Below the pieces are notes generated by a model. That model was not told the DNA's origin. It saw only the letters and a list, made by a program, of their open reading frames with translations, and searched no databases. Below are positions 48,151 to 59,698 of a stretch of DNA of 64,000 nt, one piece after another. How positions within the stretch are numbered: position 1 is the stretch's first letter; every line of letters starts with the position of its first letter. The position numbers and the translations under genes are program-made. Source of the stretch: Symbiodinium microadriaticum (taxonomy: Eukaryota > Sar > Dinophyceae > Suessiales > Symbiodiniaceae); assembly GCA_001939145.1 (NCBI GenBank), contig LSRX01001156.1, positions 97,854 through 161,853 of the forward strand. Direction: 5' to 3'.

Positions 48151-48782
48151 CCCTGAAACGACTGCACTCAGGGCGCAGGGGCGCCGCAGGGCGCCGCAGG
48201 GCGCCGGCAGCACCTGTGAAACCTTCTATACCAAGAGACGGCTCTCAGTCCAAGGGGGCGCCCTGCGCCTCCTCGGGCTTCTTCCTGCCTCAGCTGCTGC
48301 TCGAGCGCTACCCTTCAGCGCCAGTTGACCCCACGCGGCCAGTTCGCTGTCGCTCTTTTTTTCTCTTGATTTGGACATTGGCTTCAGAGCGAGCGGCGAA
48401 ACGCGCGGCGGCCTGTTTCAGCCTCACCGGCCTCACCTGTGGTACAGCGATCCAAAGCCGGAGAAGCGGTCCACCTGAAGACAGGTTTCATTTTGTCGGA
48501 TCAAAGACACTTGCATCCCCTTCGTTGGCCTTGGACCTCGACCAAGGACTCAACTGCCTGAGAAAACTGAAGAGCAAAACTGAAGAAGTCACGCTCAAGA
48601 AGACGCCTTTTTTGCAGCCGGCCTGGGCTGCAAGGGCTCCCGCGGCTCACGCTCCTGGCCCTTGCGACCTTCTTGTTCACGAGGCGTCCGTGGCCTTCCC
48701 GCACCCAGCTTCTTCGGCTCCTTCCGGAAAAAAGTCCCACTCCCTCAGCCCATCCCTCAGCCCTCAGCCCTCAGGCCCCCCT

Positions 48783-48971
48783 TAGCTCCTTGAGGTTCTC
48801 TTTGCCCGACAAGGCCAGGGATCCGGTCACTTGGGAGCCCGGCCCCGGCTTCTTACGCGGGCTCTCCGACGTCAAGGCCTCGAAAGAAGCATGGCGGTTG
48901 CGAGGAGCGCTGTTCTGCCAACCGCTTTTCTTCTGAAGCTGGCGCATGCCGCAAGCCCTCCAGGTACCCAT
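48783..48971 (-). CDS. Unidentified C-terminal exon-like frame
   Basis: A minus-strand frame reads QLQKKSGWQNSAPRNRH, then SFEALTSESPRKKPGPGSQV and GKENLKELRGA before TGA. It is basic and Ser/Pro rich. It might end a separate small gene 5' of the R-SNARE. An alternative frame (LRHAPASEEKRLAEQRSS) is also open in part of the interval. No family recognised. Confidence 0.25.
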
Positions 48972-48999
48972 TCCAGCGCCTCGGGCTGAAAAGAGGAAC

Positions 49000-51150
49000 C
49001 CTCCCTGGACAAAAAAAGAAGCGCCTTCGATTCGTCGTCCTAAGATTTCAAGTCCCAGACTCCAGCTGCTCGATCTGCGCTTGGTGGCTCAGGTGGAGCG
49101 CCTCTCAAAGAGGGCCCACTGCCGCGTGTTTTTTTTGGGGCGCGGACCGCTCCGCCCCGCCTCAAGGAGGCTTCGCCGGTCCATCGGCTCAGACGTGGAG
49201 AATGCGGTCACTCATCGTTTTTAAATGGAAAGAAAAGGTAGGGGCAGGGCAGGGGGTATGCAGAGGTATGCAAAGTTCATGGGAGCAAGCTTTGATGCTC
49301 TTTGATGCCTACACCTCGCTTTCTCCAGCTGCCGTTCCACTTTGGGAAGTGCTGCGCATCTCAGGCTCAGAGCCAGCAAGTTAAGCTGATGACAGGGCAT
49401 CTGTAAACTCCCGGCGCTGGGGCTGGGCCCCCACCTCGCTTCTTCGGCTTGGGCCGACGAAGATGTTCGAGGTGACAGAATTCGCAAGCCTGCACAGCCC
49501 GCGCATTTCTCTCTGTGCCATGTGGCTGTTTGGCTGCTGGGGGGCCTCTCCATGCAGGCACCCGCGCAGAGAATAGCAGTGGAAGGAGCACCTCAGCGAC
49601 AGGGAAAACCTGGGCTCGTGTTCGTGCTCGTGAATTGCCGACTTCGTTTGCACTGTCCGGAAGGTGGAGTTGGCGTGCGAGAGAGCAGCCAGAGGCCCTG
49701 CGGGTAACCCGTTTCTCCCCGTGTGCTCGTTGCACCACTGGCACCACTCAAAGCTATTCATTTTGCTGTTTCTGCACTTCAGGGGTGATCTGAGGAATCA
49801 GTCCTAATTGCTGGTGTTCCGTGCTACGACTTTAGTTCCTGCTGTCACTGTGCCGTGCACGCCATCGTGAAACGGCTGTCCTGTTTGCGCTTCGCCTGTC
49901 CGGACTTAAGGTTTCCAAGTTCTTGGATGTCCTTCGAGTCGTTCACAGTTGAAGACCTACTGGCGGGCGGCCATCAAATGCAAGAACCACAAAGGGGGGA
50001 CAGCGGTGCTTTTCGTACCGGGAGTCCTTGATGCAGCACGCCTTCTTCCGTGTACTTCGTACGTGTTCCTGAAGCTCACTGGGCTTTCACCTGGGCTGTT
50101 GCCCGGGTCTGGGTTTAGTTATGACTCCATTTGCCTGCTTCGACTCCTGAGGCCCCACATGTCCTGAACCCCAAATCTCTGAAGGTTTTTTGGTGCCGCT
50201 CCATGGACTTGCAAGTGCCAGAATCTCTCCTGTTGTTCGTGTTGGTGCCTCATGTCGGGCACCGAGTAACCTAGTTCCTTTGCGAGCCCGACGATTCGAA
50301 GGCATGGATGTTCCTATTTCGACTAGAAGCAACATCGCCACGAGATTTTTGGACAGGCTGCTTTTCTACCTTGTAAAGCTCAGACCGGACGAACTCACGA
50401 AAGCTGCAACACTTTACTCACTGACATATAGATGTTAATAGAGATGCTGCGCTGCTAATCTCGTGAGGTCGCAACGGCGTGCATCGATCGGGATGGAACT
50501 GGCTGCCCACACTGGGCAATTTTGTGTTCTCCGTCTTCTCCTCCACACAAACCAACAAAGTTGCAAGACAGCTATGCAGGCCCAGGCGCCTCCAACTTTG
50601 GCTCGTCCTTCACAGTGGCCTCCCAGCCAAAAGAGGGCCAAGGGAGTTATATCAAAAAGTCACGGAAGCCGGACTCCAGAGCGCCTTCTCGTGAAGCCAA
50701 TCCGCTTGGTCCTGACCAGGTGCCGCGTTTCGCGCGCCAGCGCGCCTGCCCCCCGCCACGATAGCTCAATAACTTGCAAGGACAATTCGACCAGCCCACC
50801 GCTGCAGAAACCATGTTATAGCTCCGGCTAAATCGCGTATCGGGGATCATTCCAAGTGTGTGAACCGGCGGGCTGTCTGTCATAGTGCCAGTCGCGAGGC
50901 TCCAAATTTTACATCGAAACCTCGGTGGCTCAGTGGCCAGAAGGATGAGCGCAACAAATCTTCAAAAAACACTCCTACATAACTTCTGAACAACATCGGG
51001 ATAGTGACACCACGCCTGCTTTTATCATCTTCTACATACCAAACTTGCGGGGCCAGCAAGTCCAAGGCGCATCACGCCTCTTTTGCATCCAGTGCGCACT
51101 CCGGGTCCCTTACGTGCTGTAAAAAAGAAGCTACGGCCGGGTTCAGGGTT
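49000..51150. other. No supported gene
   Basis: Open frames on both strands are short and GC-driven. I see no splice-bounded domain match. Composition becomes less GC-rich from about 49.9 kb. Confidence 0.35.
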
Positions 51151-51159
51151 TTCTTGTTC

Positions 51160-51585
51160 GGCAAAAGATTCTCCTCGGATTTACTCCTCAGGGTTCTCGT
51201 CTTGGGCAAAAGGTGCCTGCTGGGTTCACACCTCAAGGTTTTCGCGTTTCTGTCTTGGGGAAAAGGTTCCCGCTGGGTTCACTCCTTAGGGGTTTTCATG
51301 TTGGGCAACGGATTCTCATTGGATTCACTCCTCAGGGTTTCCGTCTTGGGGAAAAGGTTCCTGCTAATTTCACTCCTTAGGGTTTTTCGTGTTGGGCAAC
51401 GGATTCTCATTGGATTCACTCCTCAGGGTTTCCGTCTTGGGGAAAAGATTCCTGCTAATTTCACTCCTTAGGGTTTTCGTTTTGGGCAACGGATTCTCAC
51501 TGGATTCACTCCTCAGGGTTTCCGTCTTGGGGACAACATTCCCGCTAATTTCACTCCTTAAGGTTTTCGTTTTGGGCAACTGTCA
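51160..51585. repeat. 45-bp minisatellite, about nine copies
   Basis: Alternating half-units share CTCCT(C/T)AGGGTTTYCGT followed by TTGGGGAAAAGG or TTGGGCAACGG, with a period of about 44-45 bp and a higher-order doublet of about 89 bp. The array stays open on both strands in places. The minus strand would encode 15-residue repeats such as PKTETLRSESSENPL, the plus strand LLRVSVLGKRFL-type repeats. No start or splice context makes either convincing. Confidence 0.85.
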
Positions 51586-51639
51586 AAAAGGTGGTTGCTT
51601 AGCGTGCTTGGGGAGTTGGGGCTTCCAGTGAGTCAACAA

Positions 51640-51915
51640 GGGCAGGGGCAAGCGCATGACAAGGGCAGGAACCGACCCGGGCAGGGGCACGGCAGCCGGA
51701 CATTTACGGTGCCTAAGCGACGTGCGAGTGCACGGCAAGGGGCGCGAACTCGGGCAGGGGCACGCCGTCTAGATTTTACCGGTACTGAAGCGACAAGCGA
51801 GTGCCGCTTGGATTTTTTCCAAGTGTGCCAGGGGCACGGCAGCTCGATATTTACGGTATGGAAGCGACATGCGAGTGCACCTTGGATTTTTTCCGAGTGC
51901 GCATTGAATGCAAAA
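51640..51915. repeat. Second minisatellite, three diverged copies
   Basis: A unit containing GGGCAGGGGCACGGCAGC, then ATTTACGGT and AAGCGACRTGCGAGTGC, recurs three times. The last two copies are joined by CTTGGATTTTTTCC. It directly adjoins the 45-bp array. Confidence 0.7.
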
Positions 51916-52210
51916 CCCGACTGTACCTTGGATAGCGCGCCCAAACTTGTGACCAGCCATCAGCTCGCCTACATACCAAACTTGTGACCAGCAGCAATGC
52001 CTATGTTCACTACATACCAAGCTTGTGATGGTTGTTCAGTTTGCGAAGCTTTCAACCCCAAACAAAAAGCTGTATTGCGGGGCTGCGGCTCTGACCTGCG
52101 AACTCCCGTGCATGCCGACCAAAAACCAGCTGACGCATGGTTTGCCTTGCGAAACCGTCAGGCCTCAAGCAGAAAAAGAAGCTATAAGAGAATTGCCCTG
52201 GCTTGTTTGG

Positions 52211-52452
52211 CTGCTGACGCCTTTGGTGCCATTCCGCCATGTTTTGTGCTTCATCACCACAAAACTTCACCGTCTCGACTCTTTAAGCGGTCTTCATCTC
52301 ATCTTTACCGTGGTTCTGTGTGCTTGCTCTGCTGACGCCTTTGGTGCCATTCCTCCATGTTTTGTGCTTCATCACCACAAAACTTCACCGTCTCGACTCT
52401 TTAAACGGTCTTCATCTCATCTTTACCGTGGTTCTGTGTGCTTGTTCTGCGT
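52211..52452. repeat. 119-bp tandem duplication plus a diverged third copy
   Basis: GCTGACGCCTTTGGTGCC starts a unit at about 52213 that is repeated almost perfectly at about 52332 (only a few substitutions, for example TCCGCC versus TCCTCC). A third, diverged copy follows to about 52580. High identity of the first two copies implies a recent duplication. Confidence 0.85.
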
Positions 52453-52779
52453 GTTGTCAGCTCCGTGTTGCCTTTCAACACCTTTTCATGCCATTCCTCC
52501 AGGTCTTTGTTCTTCATCACCGCTTTCAGTTCATCGCTTCGACAAATGCCGCCGTCATCTCATCATTACCATGGCTCTGTCATGCTTCACGCAGGGTCTC
52601 ACATAAAAAGCACGGCTCACGAAAGCATGCTAATTTGTGCTGAAAAGCCCTCTGCACATACGCTGGCACCTCAAATGCAGTCCATGCTTCAACTTTGCTT
52701 GCATACATGTTTCGCTGCACATATTCTGGCAGCATGTACTCGGGCTCGTTGTGCAGGACCGAGAAGGGCTGCATCTCCC

Positions 52780-53640
52780 GTCAGCCAAAAAAAGTCACAT
52801 CCAGTTCCTCACTGTCTTCTGGTTGCTCCCCTCCAGCAACGGTGCTGCCCCCCACAGCCGTGTCATCGGCATGTTCTGTCTCAGCAGCTTGATGTATGGC
52901 TGCTTGCAGGCTGTCTTTAAAAATGTTCCCCAACTGAGACTCGGTGGTTCCGCACAAAGAGATCCAGCGGCATTCTTGTACATTCTCCTTGCGACGGATC
53001 GCCTTGTGCTGCTCGGCCTGGACCGTCAGCTCCCCCTGCTCCTGCAGCTCAGTCACGGGGTCGGCTTGTTCACATCGTTCATGTCCCCGTCTGGGGCGTC
53101 ACTTGCCGTGGATGGTTCCGCTCTCATGCCCCCCTTTGTTGGACGTCCTCGGCCTCAGTCTCGGCACCATCATGAACTGCGAGTGCTCCCCCAAACAGAG
53201 CCTGCCGCCATAACTCGACGGCGTGAAGGAGCTGCATAGCTGCTGGTAGCTGTTTGGCACGAATTGTCTAAATTCTGCTGCTGCGTCCAGGAGCAAAATT
53301 GCCGCCTCTGTGTTGCTCGTGCCTCCGCCTCTCTGCTTCCCCCAACTAAACTGAGCACGTCCGGTGGGTTGGCATTCCGTGCTTGGGATGCGACCATCGC
53401 CCCGAATAGGTCCGGTGAGTCGGGAGACCCTTGGGGCATGCCGTTGGTCTGAAGATGCTCCGCACGGCTAGGCATCGTTCAACGGGGCTCCACCCGACAC
53501 GGGGTGCCACCAGTTCGCTCATGCTATGTTGCCATGCGCTGTCGGACACCTTACGGATGTCTAGTTTGACAATCCAGGTCGCCACCCCCCAACCCTCGGG
53601 CCATCTGTGTAGCTCTCCGTAGTTTGGCGCATCCTGTCCC
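52780..53640 (-). pseudogene. LINE-type reverse transcriptase remnant
   Basis: Minus-strand frames carry ATWIVKLDIRKVSDSAWQHS (about 53520-53585), corresponding to the RT block in which a lysine-aspartate pair precedes a FDS-like motif, and NGMPQGSPDSPDLFGAMVA (about 53390-53450), the QGSPxSPxLF block of non-LTR reverse transcriptases. The FxDD catalytic block was not found and the two matches are in different frames, so the copy is broken. Sequence to about 52780 (VQAEQHKAIRRKEN) may be its decayed continuation. Confidence 0.6.
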
Positions 53641-54124
53641 CCCAGCCTTCGTGTCCCAGCAGTGTCCGCTCTGCCTCGTGCAACCTACTATGCCGTCTTG
53701 TCCTGCGCTGTTGCTGCATGCCCATTTGTGGCTGGTGTGAACAAGCTCCTGTACAGTGAAGGGGTGCCACTGGTGGTGCTTCCAGCGCTGGCGAAGTTCC
53801 CCCCCCCGAGCGCAATCCTATGTGCTCCTGCTTCCTTGCCTTTGGTCGCTTGTCTCATCTGCACCAGGGTTTGGCTTTCCTTGAAGCAATCGCTTCCTTT
53901 TGCCGGGCACGCTGATGGCCTTGGCGAGGGTGGCAAGGGTCAGGTGGTCCTGGGCGAGTGGGATGAGCACCCTGTCGTGGTGACCTGCCGTCTGTCAACC
54001 AAGGTTGCTTCAGGATGGATGCTGCTTGAATCGTTTGAAAAACCAGCCGCCGAAGTTCCGCCCAAAATGCAGCGGTGTTCCATTCAGTGCCACCTCTCAT
54101 GGTGCCATCCCTCCCCGAGATCTG

Positions 54125-54535
<411 letters not shown>

Positions 54536-54636
54536 TACACATCTGTGTATGTATTTTCAAAAATGTCCGTAAGTTGCCAAGAAACCTGTGAGCATGGCTC
54601 CTCGTCCTGTTGTAGATGCTCTTAACTTAGTTCGGC

Positions 54637-54684
<48 letters not shown>
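54637..54684. repeat. CTG trinucleotide repeat, about 15 copies
   Basis: An uninterrupted CTG/CAG tract, followed at about 54710-54780 by a GA tract. Both lie just downstream of the LOV gene stop codon at 54947, so they may fall in its 3' untranslated or flanking region. Confidence 0.95.
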
Positions 54685-54685
<1 letters not shown>

Positions 54686-54740
54686 ACTTGAAGTAGTTAT
54701 TTCATGACAGAGAGAGAGAAGAGAGGAAGCGAGGGAGAGA

Positions 54741-54778
<38 letters not shown>

Positions 54779-54946
54779 TTGAGGGATTGAGAATTCTTTC
54801 GATGTTCTTTCGTCTGTGAAGAGCGACACCTTCAAGCAAGTTCTCTTTGGCGTTTCTTCTTCATCCGTGTCCTTCAGGATCTTCAGCGTCTTGGTGAAGG
54901 CCTTCCAGACACGGCAGCCGCAGTGTCTGCCTATACCAACGCGAAT

Positions 54947-57900
54947 TCATGCGCAGTGTACCTCTTCGGAAGTGTTGGAACCTTCCAACAGTAAGGGCAA
55001 GAACTCGAGGCGTCCGACTGAGCTGCTCCACTGCTTCTGGCCTTCCTCAAAGATCGAGTCTGATACAGATCGCCGGAGTGGCCTTAGCTTAACATGGAAA
55101 CAGCTGATCCCTGCAGAGCCACGAGTCAGTCGCCTCTCGTCTTCGTCCGCCTGGACCTGCAGTGGCGAACAGCGCGAGAACTCGGTGTCTCGATCCCTCT
55201 TTTTTGCATTTTGCCTCGAGGAAGGTGTTCTTGGTGAGCATTCGTTCGTCATGCTCGAGCGAAGCAAAATTCGCCTCAGGAGGCATGGGGCAACACGGAA
55301 CGGAGGCATGGCCACGAGGCATGGCCATCCTTGGCCGCTGGCATGGTCGTACTCCTGCCAGGCAGCAGCAGGGCTGCCAGGGCTAAGCCGCTAAGCACAC
55401 ACAACCGACGTCTTTCACCCTCGCCTTCCGGAGCAACCAAGCTTTCTGATCGAAGTCCTCGACCACCTGACGTCGGATTCGTGGATGCGTGGCCTGGCAC
55501 GGCACCTCGAACGCATGTCCGCGTGCCTGCAAGCGGGACAGAACATCCTCTTGAGCATACAAGATCGTGGAGACCTTGTTTGTGCAGAGTGATGCGGTGT
55601 CTCTCGGTTGCAGGGCGAAGCTTGGAACCTGAGATCCGCGCAATAGCATCCATCTCGAGCTGAACCAGATTCTGTACGTGCTCACTGTCACTCCGGTGCG
55701 TCATGTCCACCTGAGAGAGGAAGCAACGAGTCGCAGAGGGAGGAGAGTAGGCGCTTAGGGGCGGCTTCCGGAACAGCGGCCTGGAATCCCAAGAAGTAGA
55801 AGAGGGAGCCGACTCGGAGCGTCTTGATGCAGAGGTAGTTCAGGAAGGCCTGGAGGAAGAAGGGGGCGTCGCTTCTTCTGGGCCGCGGCGTCCTGTTGGC
55901 CTCGCCGTTCTTCCGGCGGTTCTGCAGGAGCCCCGCGAAGGACGCCGCAGACGCCGCACCGCGAGGAGCCTTCNNNNNNNNNNNNNNNNNNNNNNNNNNN
56001 NNNNNNNNNNNNNNNNNNNNNNNNNNNNNNNNNGCAGCCGCTCCTGCGAGGGACGAGAGGCGGCCCGAGGCGGAGCGACCCTAGGCCCGTCTCTAGAAGA
56101 CGAGGCCCGCTCTGCAGGTCGCGACAGCTGACATGGCTCTCCCACTCCCCAGGGTCCTCTTTCGGAACGACACAACCACGATTCAGGAACCGGCAATTCC
56201 TGGCACAGAGTTGCTCCATCTTCTGAAGAGGCTTCCCAGATGCTGTGGATTGCAAATGATGCCAGATGCAACCTGCCAAGAACTTCGTCGCGGGCGTATC
56301 CGGTTAGGAGTTGAAAGCCCTGCACCATCACCACACGCGCTCGTCACATGGCCAAGCCGCCAATTTCTGCCTTGCCTTGCTGACGCCGACGAGTGGGCAG
56401 TCCGGCTCCTAGCCAGAGCTTGTGCAGACAGCAGCCAGGATCGAGTTCGACGTGCTAGTTGCTTGGACGTGGCCCGAACGGCATGTGCAATGTCCCAATG
56501 TGGAAAGCAGAAAGGGTCTTCCCTCATGGGTTAGTGACGGTTAGTGCAAGACAGCATGCGGATGAAGGCTATGAATAAGTCCCAGGTAAAGACTCTAACT
56601 TAGAAGCTTGCTCGGAACTTACTTCGCTGACCGTCGCTGAGCGTCCTCGGGCTGTGCGAGCGTCACAGAAATGCTGGCATCCTGCAGCGAGCCGACGGCC
56701 AGCGCTTCGCAGAAGCCAGAGAAGTTGCTATCCTGAAGGACTCTCTGTCTCTGCATGTGCCCCGAAGGTCGTGTCGGCGTCGCATGTCCTTGAAATGGGC
56801 CATTGCCTTCCGAGTCAAAAAGAGCTCTACGCTGCGAAACCCGGAGACGCGCGGCCGTGGGCGCCTTCGCCATGGAGCGGCCGTAGCTGCGGCTCTCCGC
56901 CGTCGCCGCCATGGCACATCGCGGCTTGGAACTAATCACCGAAGCACCGAAGCACAGCTTGTCCCCGCGGTCCTGCTGCCCCCGGCCCCCCCCCCCGCAG
57001 AACTCTCGAGCTCACACGGCGAGAAGGCAGTCGCGAGTTTTCCACTGCGCTCGCAGATGTGCCGGACAACGGCCGTGGAGATGCCCAGCCGCTGCGGAGG
57101 CACGGGATCTCAGACAGACAGTGGAGACTGGGACTGGTGCAGACCATGGAAGCACGGAGCAAGAAGACCTGCTTGAGGGAGAAGACCAAGCAAAAGTGTC
57201 TGAGACAGCGAGCAAAAAGGGAGAGACGCGCGATTGACGCGATTGAAACGCTTCGAGGAGCTGAGGAGCTGCCTTGAAACTGCGATGCAGAGAGCCAGGA
57301 CTCTCGGAGGCTGACGGGTCTCTGCATCTCCGGTCACGGAAGTTCCCATGCCGTGTGTAAGGTCCTAAAGCTTCTCACCTTCAAAACGCGGCTCGTACGG
57401 TCCACACCAGACCAAAGACGTGGAGGTGGCAAAACTAAGCGACGACCAAATAGACGGGGAGCTCTCGAGTCTCTCGAGTCCCTGCCTCCCCAGCCTCTCT
57501 CAAGTTGGCCCTCCTCCGGCCTCTCCTCCCTCCTCCAAAACACAGATTCAACCGGAAGCAGTCGAGTCTTTGGGCCCCTTCCGGCGCACCTCTGCATGAA
57601 GAAGGCGTTGCAAAGGGCCTCCTGCCTCATCCTGCGTCTAGCGACTCTAGACTCTAGCACGCTCCGGCAGCGTGAAGGGGAACCCATATCCTGCAAGGGA
57701 AGAAGGTCATTGGCTCCAGGGGTGACTAAGGGGAAGAGCGCGTGCGCGTTCGAGAAGAATTCGATGACGCCTATGGCAGATGGTGAGCAGCACTCTTCGC
57801 CCATCCCAGTGCGGGGCCGAGGCTCAAGAAGAAGCCGGGGGGTCACAAGCCCCCGGATCCTCAGTCCCCCGAGGCCTCCTGCTGGGACTGCTCGCTAGCT

Positions 57901-58186
57901 CCTCGTCTGCTCCCGCTTGGCTCTCCGACGCCTTCAGCGCCTCCGTCTCTAAGCTTCCCTTCTTCTGTGGAAGACCCTTTTCAAATGCTCTTGCAAGCTG
58001 AAAAGCTGCACCCGAACCGGACTCATCGCCCTGAAAGCAGCAAGTAATCGAACCACTGTCACTCTTGCCCTGTCCCCTCAACTTGTTCAGCTCTGCATGT
58101 AACTGTTTCAACGTGTCACTGTCCTTGACGGAAAGTTTCAATGTGGGATGCAGGCGTTTGTTCTGGACTCTCGACGTACGGGAAAC
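54947..58186 (-). CDS. LOV/PAS-domain protein (putative flavin photoreceptor-like)
   Basis: A LOV core is spread over small exons. 56640-56912: ends DSNFSGFCEALAVGSLQDA then SVTLAQPEDA, the PAS entry strand. About 56273-56320: GFQLLTGYARDEVLG. A 73-nt GT-AG intron. From 56199: RNCRFLNRGCVVPKED; the join restores GRNCRFL with the cysteine that forms the flavin adduct in LOV domains. An N gap (55974-56033) follows, then 55901-55973: LLQNRRKNGE; a 51-nt GC-AG intron; 55781-55849 (69 nt): AFLNYLCIKTLRVGSLFYFL then GFQ; a GC donor; 55576-55710: VDMTHRSDSEHVQNLVQLEM. Then 55433-55574 (VSTILYAQEDVLSRLQ) and terminal 54947-55156 (70 codons, VQADEDERRLTRG..., TGA). Possible 5' exons: 57000-57092 (RLGISTAVVRHICERSGKLA), 57840-58186 (VSRTSRVQNKRLHPTLK). 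The usual LOV glutamine after NCRFL is replaced by asparagine. No kinase or other effector domain is visible. The true start is uncertain. Confidence 0.7.
55974..56033. other. Assembly gap inside the LOV-domain gene
   Basis: Sixty N fall between the NCRFL exon and the NRRKNGE exon, so the helical connector of the PAS fold may be partly missing from this assembly. Confidence 1.
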
Positions 58187-58227
58187 CTGCTAATGGCTGC
58201 TGCTAATGCCTGTTAGCAGCACGCAAA

Positions 58228-58435
58228 TTACTTCCCGGTCTTCTTTACAACGGACCCGTGAGGACCCATGAGATCCAGCCACCGGGACGACCAGTTTTCG
58301 TGTGCGTCGCCTGCGGCTGCGGCCTGCGGCATGTGCCCTTTGTAGGGCATTGTATTGAGGTTTGGGGAGATAGTTGCCAAGAGGTTCAAATTGGTTGATA
58401 GGTTGACTTCGGCACTCAACTCACTCAACACTTCT
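58228..58435 (-). CDS. Unidentified C-terminal exon-like frame
   Basis: After AATCAG the frame reads VLSELSAEVNLSTNLNLLAT, then ISPNLNTMPYKGHMPQAAA and SSRWLDLMGPHGSVVKKTGK before TAA. Composition is protein-like and less GC-biased. It lies just 5' of the putative first LOV-gene exon and may end an upstream gene. No family recognised. Confidence 0.3.
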
Positions 58436-59559
58436 GATTACATCCCAACTCTTTTTGTTTCAATCGGAGGGGGGAGTTTTGGCGGCACCGCAGCGATGCG
58501 ACAGCCGTGCTGTAAATCCCCCTGAGATTACAAAAGCCCGGGGGCTTGCACGCCAAAGTGCAAAGCGACAGAGATCGGATTCGTACTTTGACATCCGGTG
58601 AGACGTGCCGCCTACAAACTTCGACTCATCCCCTCTCAGTAGTGTTGTCTCCTACGCCACTTTGCGTGAATTAGTCTCGCGAGCCTGACACGCATCGCCT
58701 GTACTTGAAAGCAGAGACTCCAGAGAGGCCAATTTGAGCCTCGGATCTCGCTGCGCTCATATTGCATGCGAGGCATCCGGGGGCCTGCAGAGAGCTGGCG
58801 TGGAAAGCAGAGAGACACTCCTCTCGGTCCTCGCTCGCTTTAAAGGACTGCATATGTGCACTCCGCATGGATGGGGCGCACGTGAGGGACAAGAGGTGTG
58901 GCATCTCCTCAGCGTTCGCAGAAGGAAGCCAACCTCCCCATGGCCTAGGATGGCAGACTGCGCAACTAAGGCAGCAACCCATCTCTCATCAGCGAAACCC
59001 TGCAGGACGTTGGAGTCAAGAAAAAAAGAGCCTTGCCAAGAGAAAGGTCAAGCGTCCTTCGCAGGCTCCAGCATCACCCACTCCTCCTCGGCACGCACGC
59101 GATGTGCTTCGCGCCTTCCGCTTCGGGGCCTTTGCTTCCCACCTCCTCCGCGTCCGGCAAAGCATCGGGGGCACGAGCAGTCCGAGCAGTTTGCGGTAGC
59201 GCGTCTGCATCCAGCTCCCTCCGCCTCTCTGTCCCTGCCACAAGGAGCGTCTGCTTTTTTTGTGCCGGGGGGGGCCAGTCGACACTTCAAGAGATCAGCC
59301 TTGAACCTCGTGCCGCTCCTGCCGCTCCTGCCGCTCCTGCCGTGGCGAGGACGCCTCCTCTGCGGCCTCCTCTGCACCAAAACACGAACCGAAACCGAAA
59401 CGAAGGAAACGAAGAGAGAGGAAAAGCGGCGGAAAGCCCCAAAGCCTTGGCCCAGGCCTCCCAGGTCTCACGTGCCTCTCAGCAGAGCAGGGAGAGGGGC
59501 AGAGGGGCAGAGGAGCACGGAGGGCGGTCATACCGTCTCTCTCTCACAAAGAGCTCTCT

Positions 59560-59653
59560 CTCCTCCGAGCTGGCCATGGGGGAGTCCGAGTCCGCGAGCT
59601 TCGCACCGGCAACCAAGAGACTCGCCGCTGCCAGCTCAAAGAGTGGCATCGCG
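59560..59653 (-). CDS. Possible signal-peptide first exon
   Basis: An ATG near 59653 opens MPLFELAAASLLVAGAKLAD, with a hydrophobic core and small residues before SDSPMASSEE, compatible with a secretory signal. About 35 bases upstream, in sense, lies GTTGGCTCAAG (see separate entry). Downstream exons were not found. A 414-codon plus-strand frame overlaps the interval. Confidence 0.25.
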
Positions 59654-59687
59654 TCGGGGCCGCTGCACCAATTGGGGCCGCTGCAAA

Positions 59688-59698
59688 CTTGAGCCAAC
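59688..59698 (-). promoter_or_regulatory. Spliced-leader-like 11-mer (possible DinoSL relic)
   Basis: On the minus strand the bases read GTTGGCTCAAG. The last ten match the 3' end of the conserved dinoflagellate spliced leader, which ends TTTTGGCTCAAG. Relict leader fragments next to a gene are known in dinoflagellates from recycled cDNAs. The same 11-mer occurs at 61910-61920 within an intron of the WD40 gene, so chance or composition is a real alternative. Confidence 0.2.

Noticed and set aside
51160..51585. CRISPR-like regularly spaced repeats
   Set aside because: Units are contiguous with no unique spacers, and the genome is eukaryotic; it is a minisatellite.
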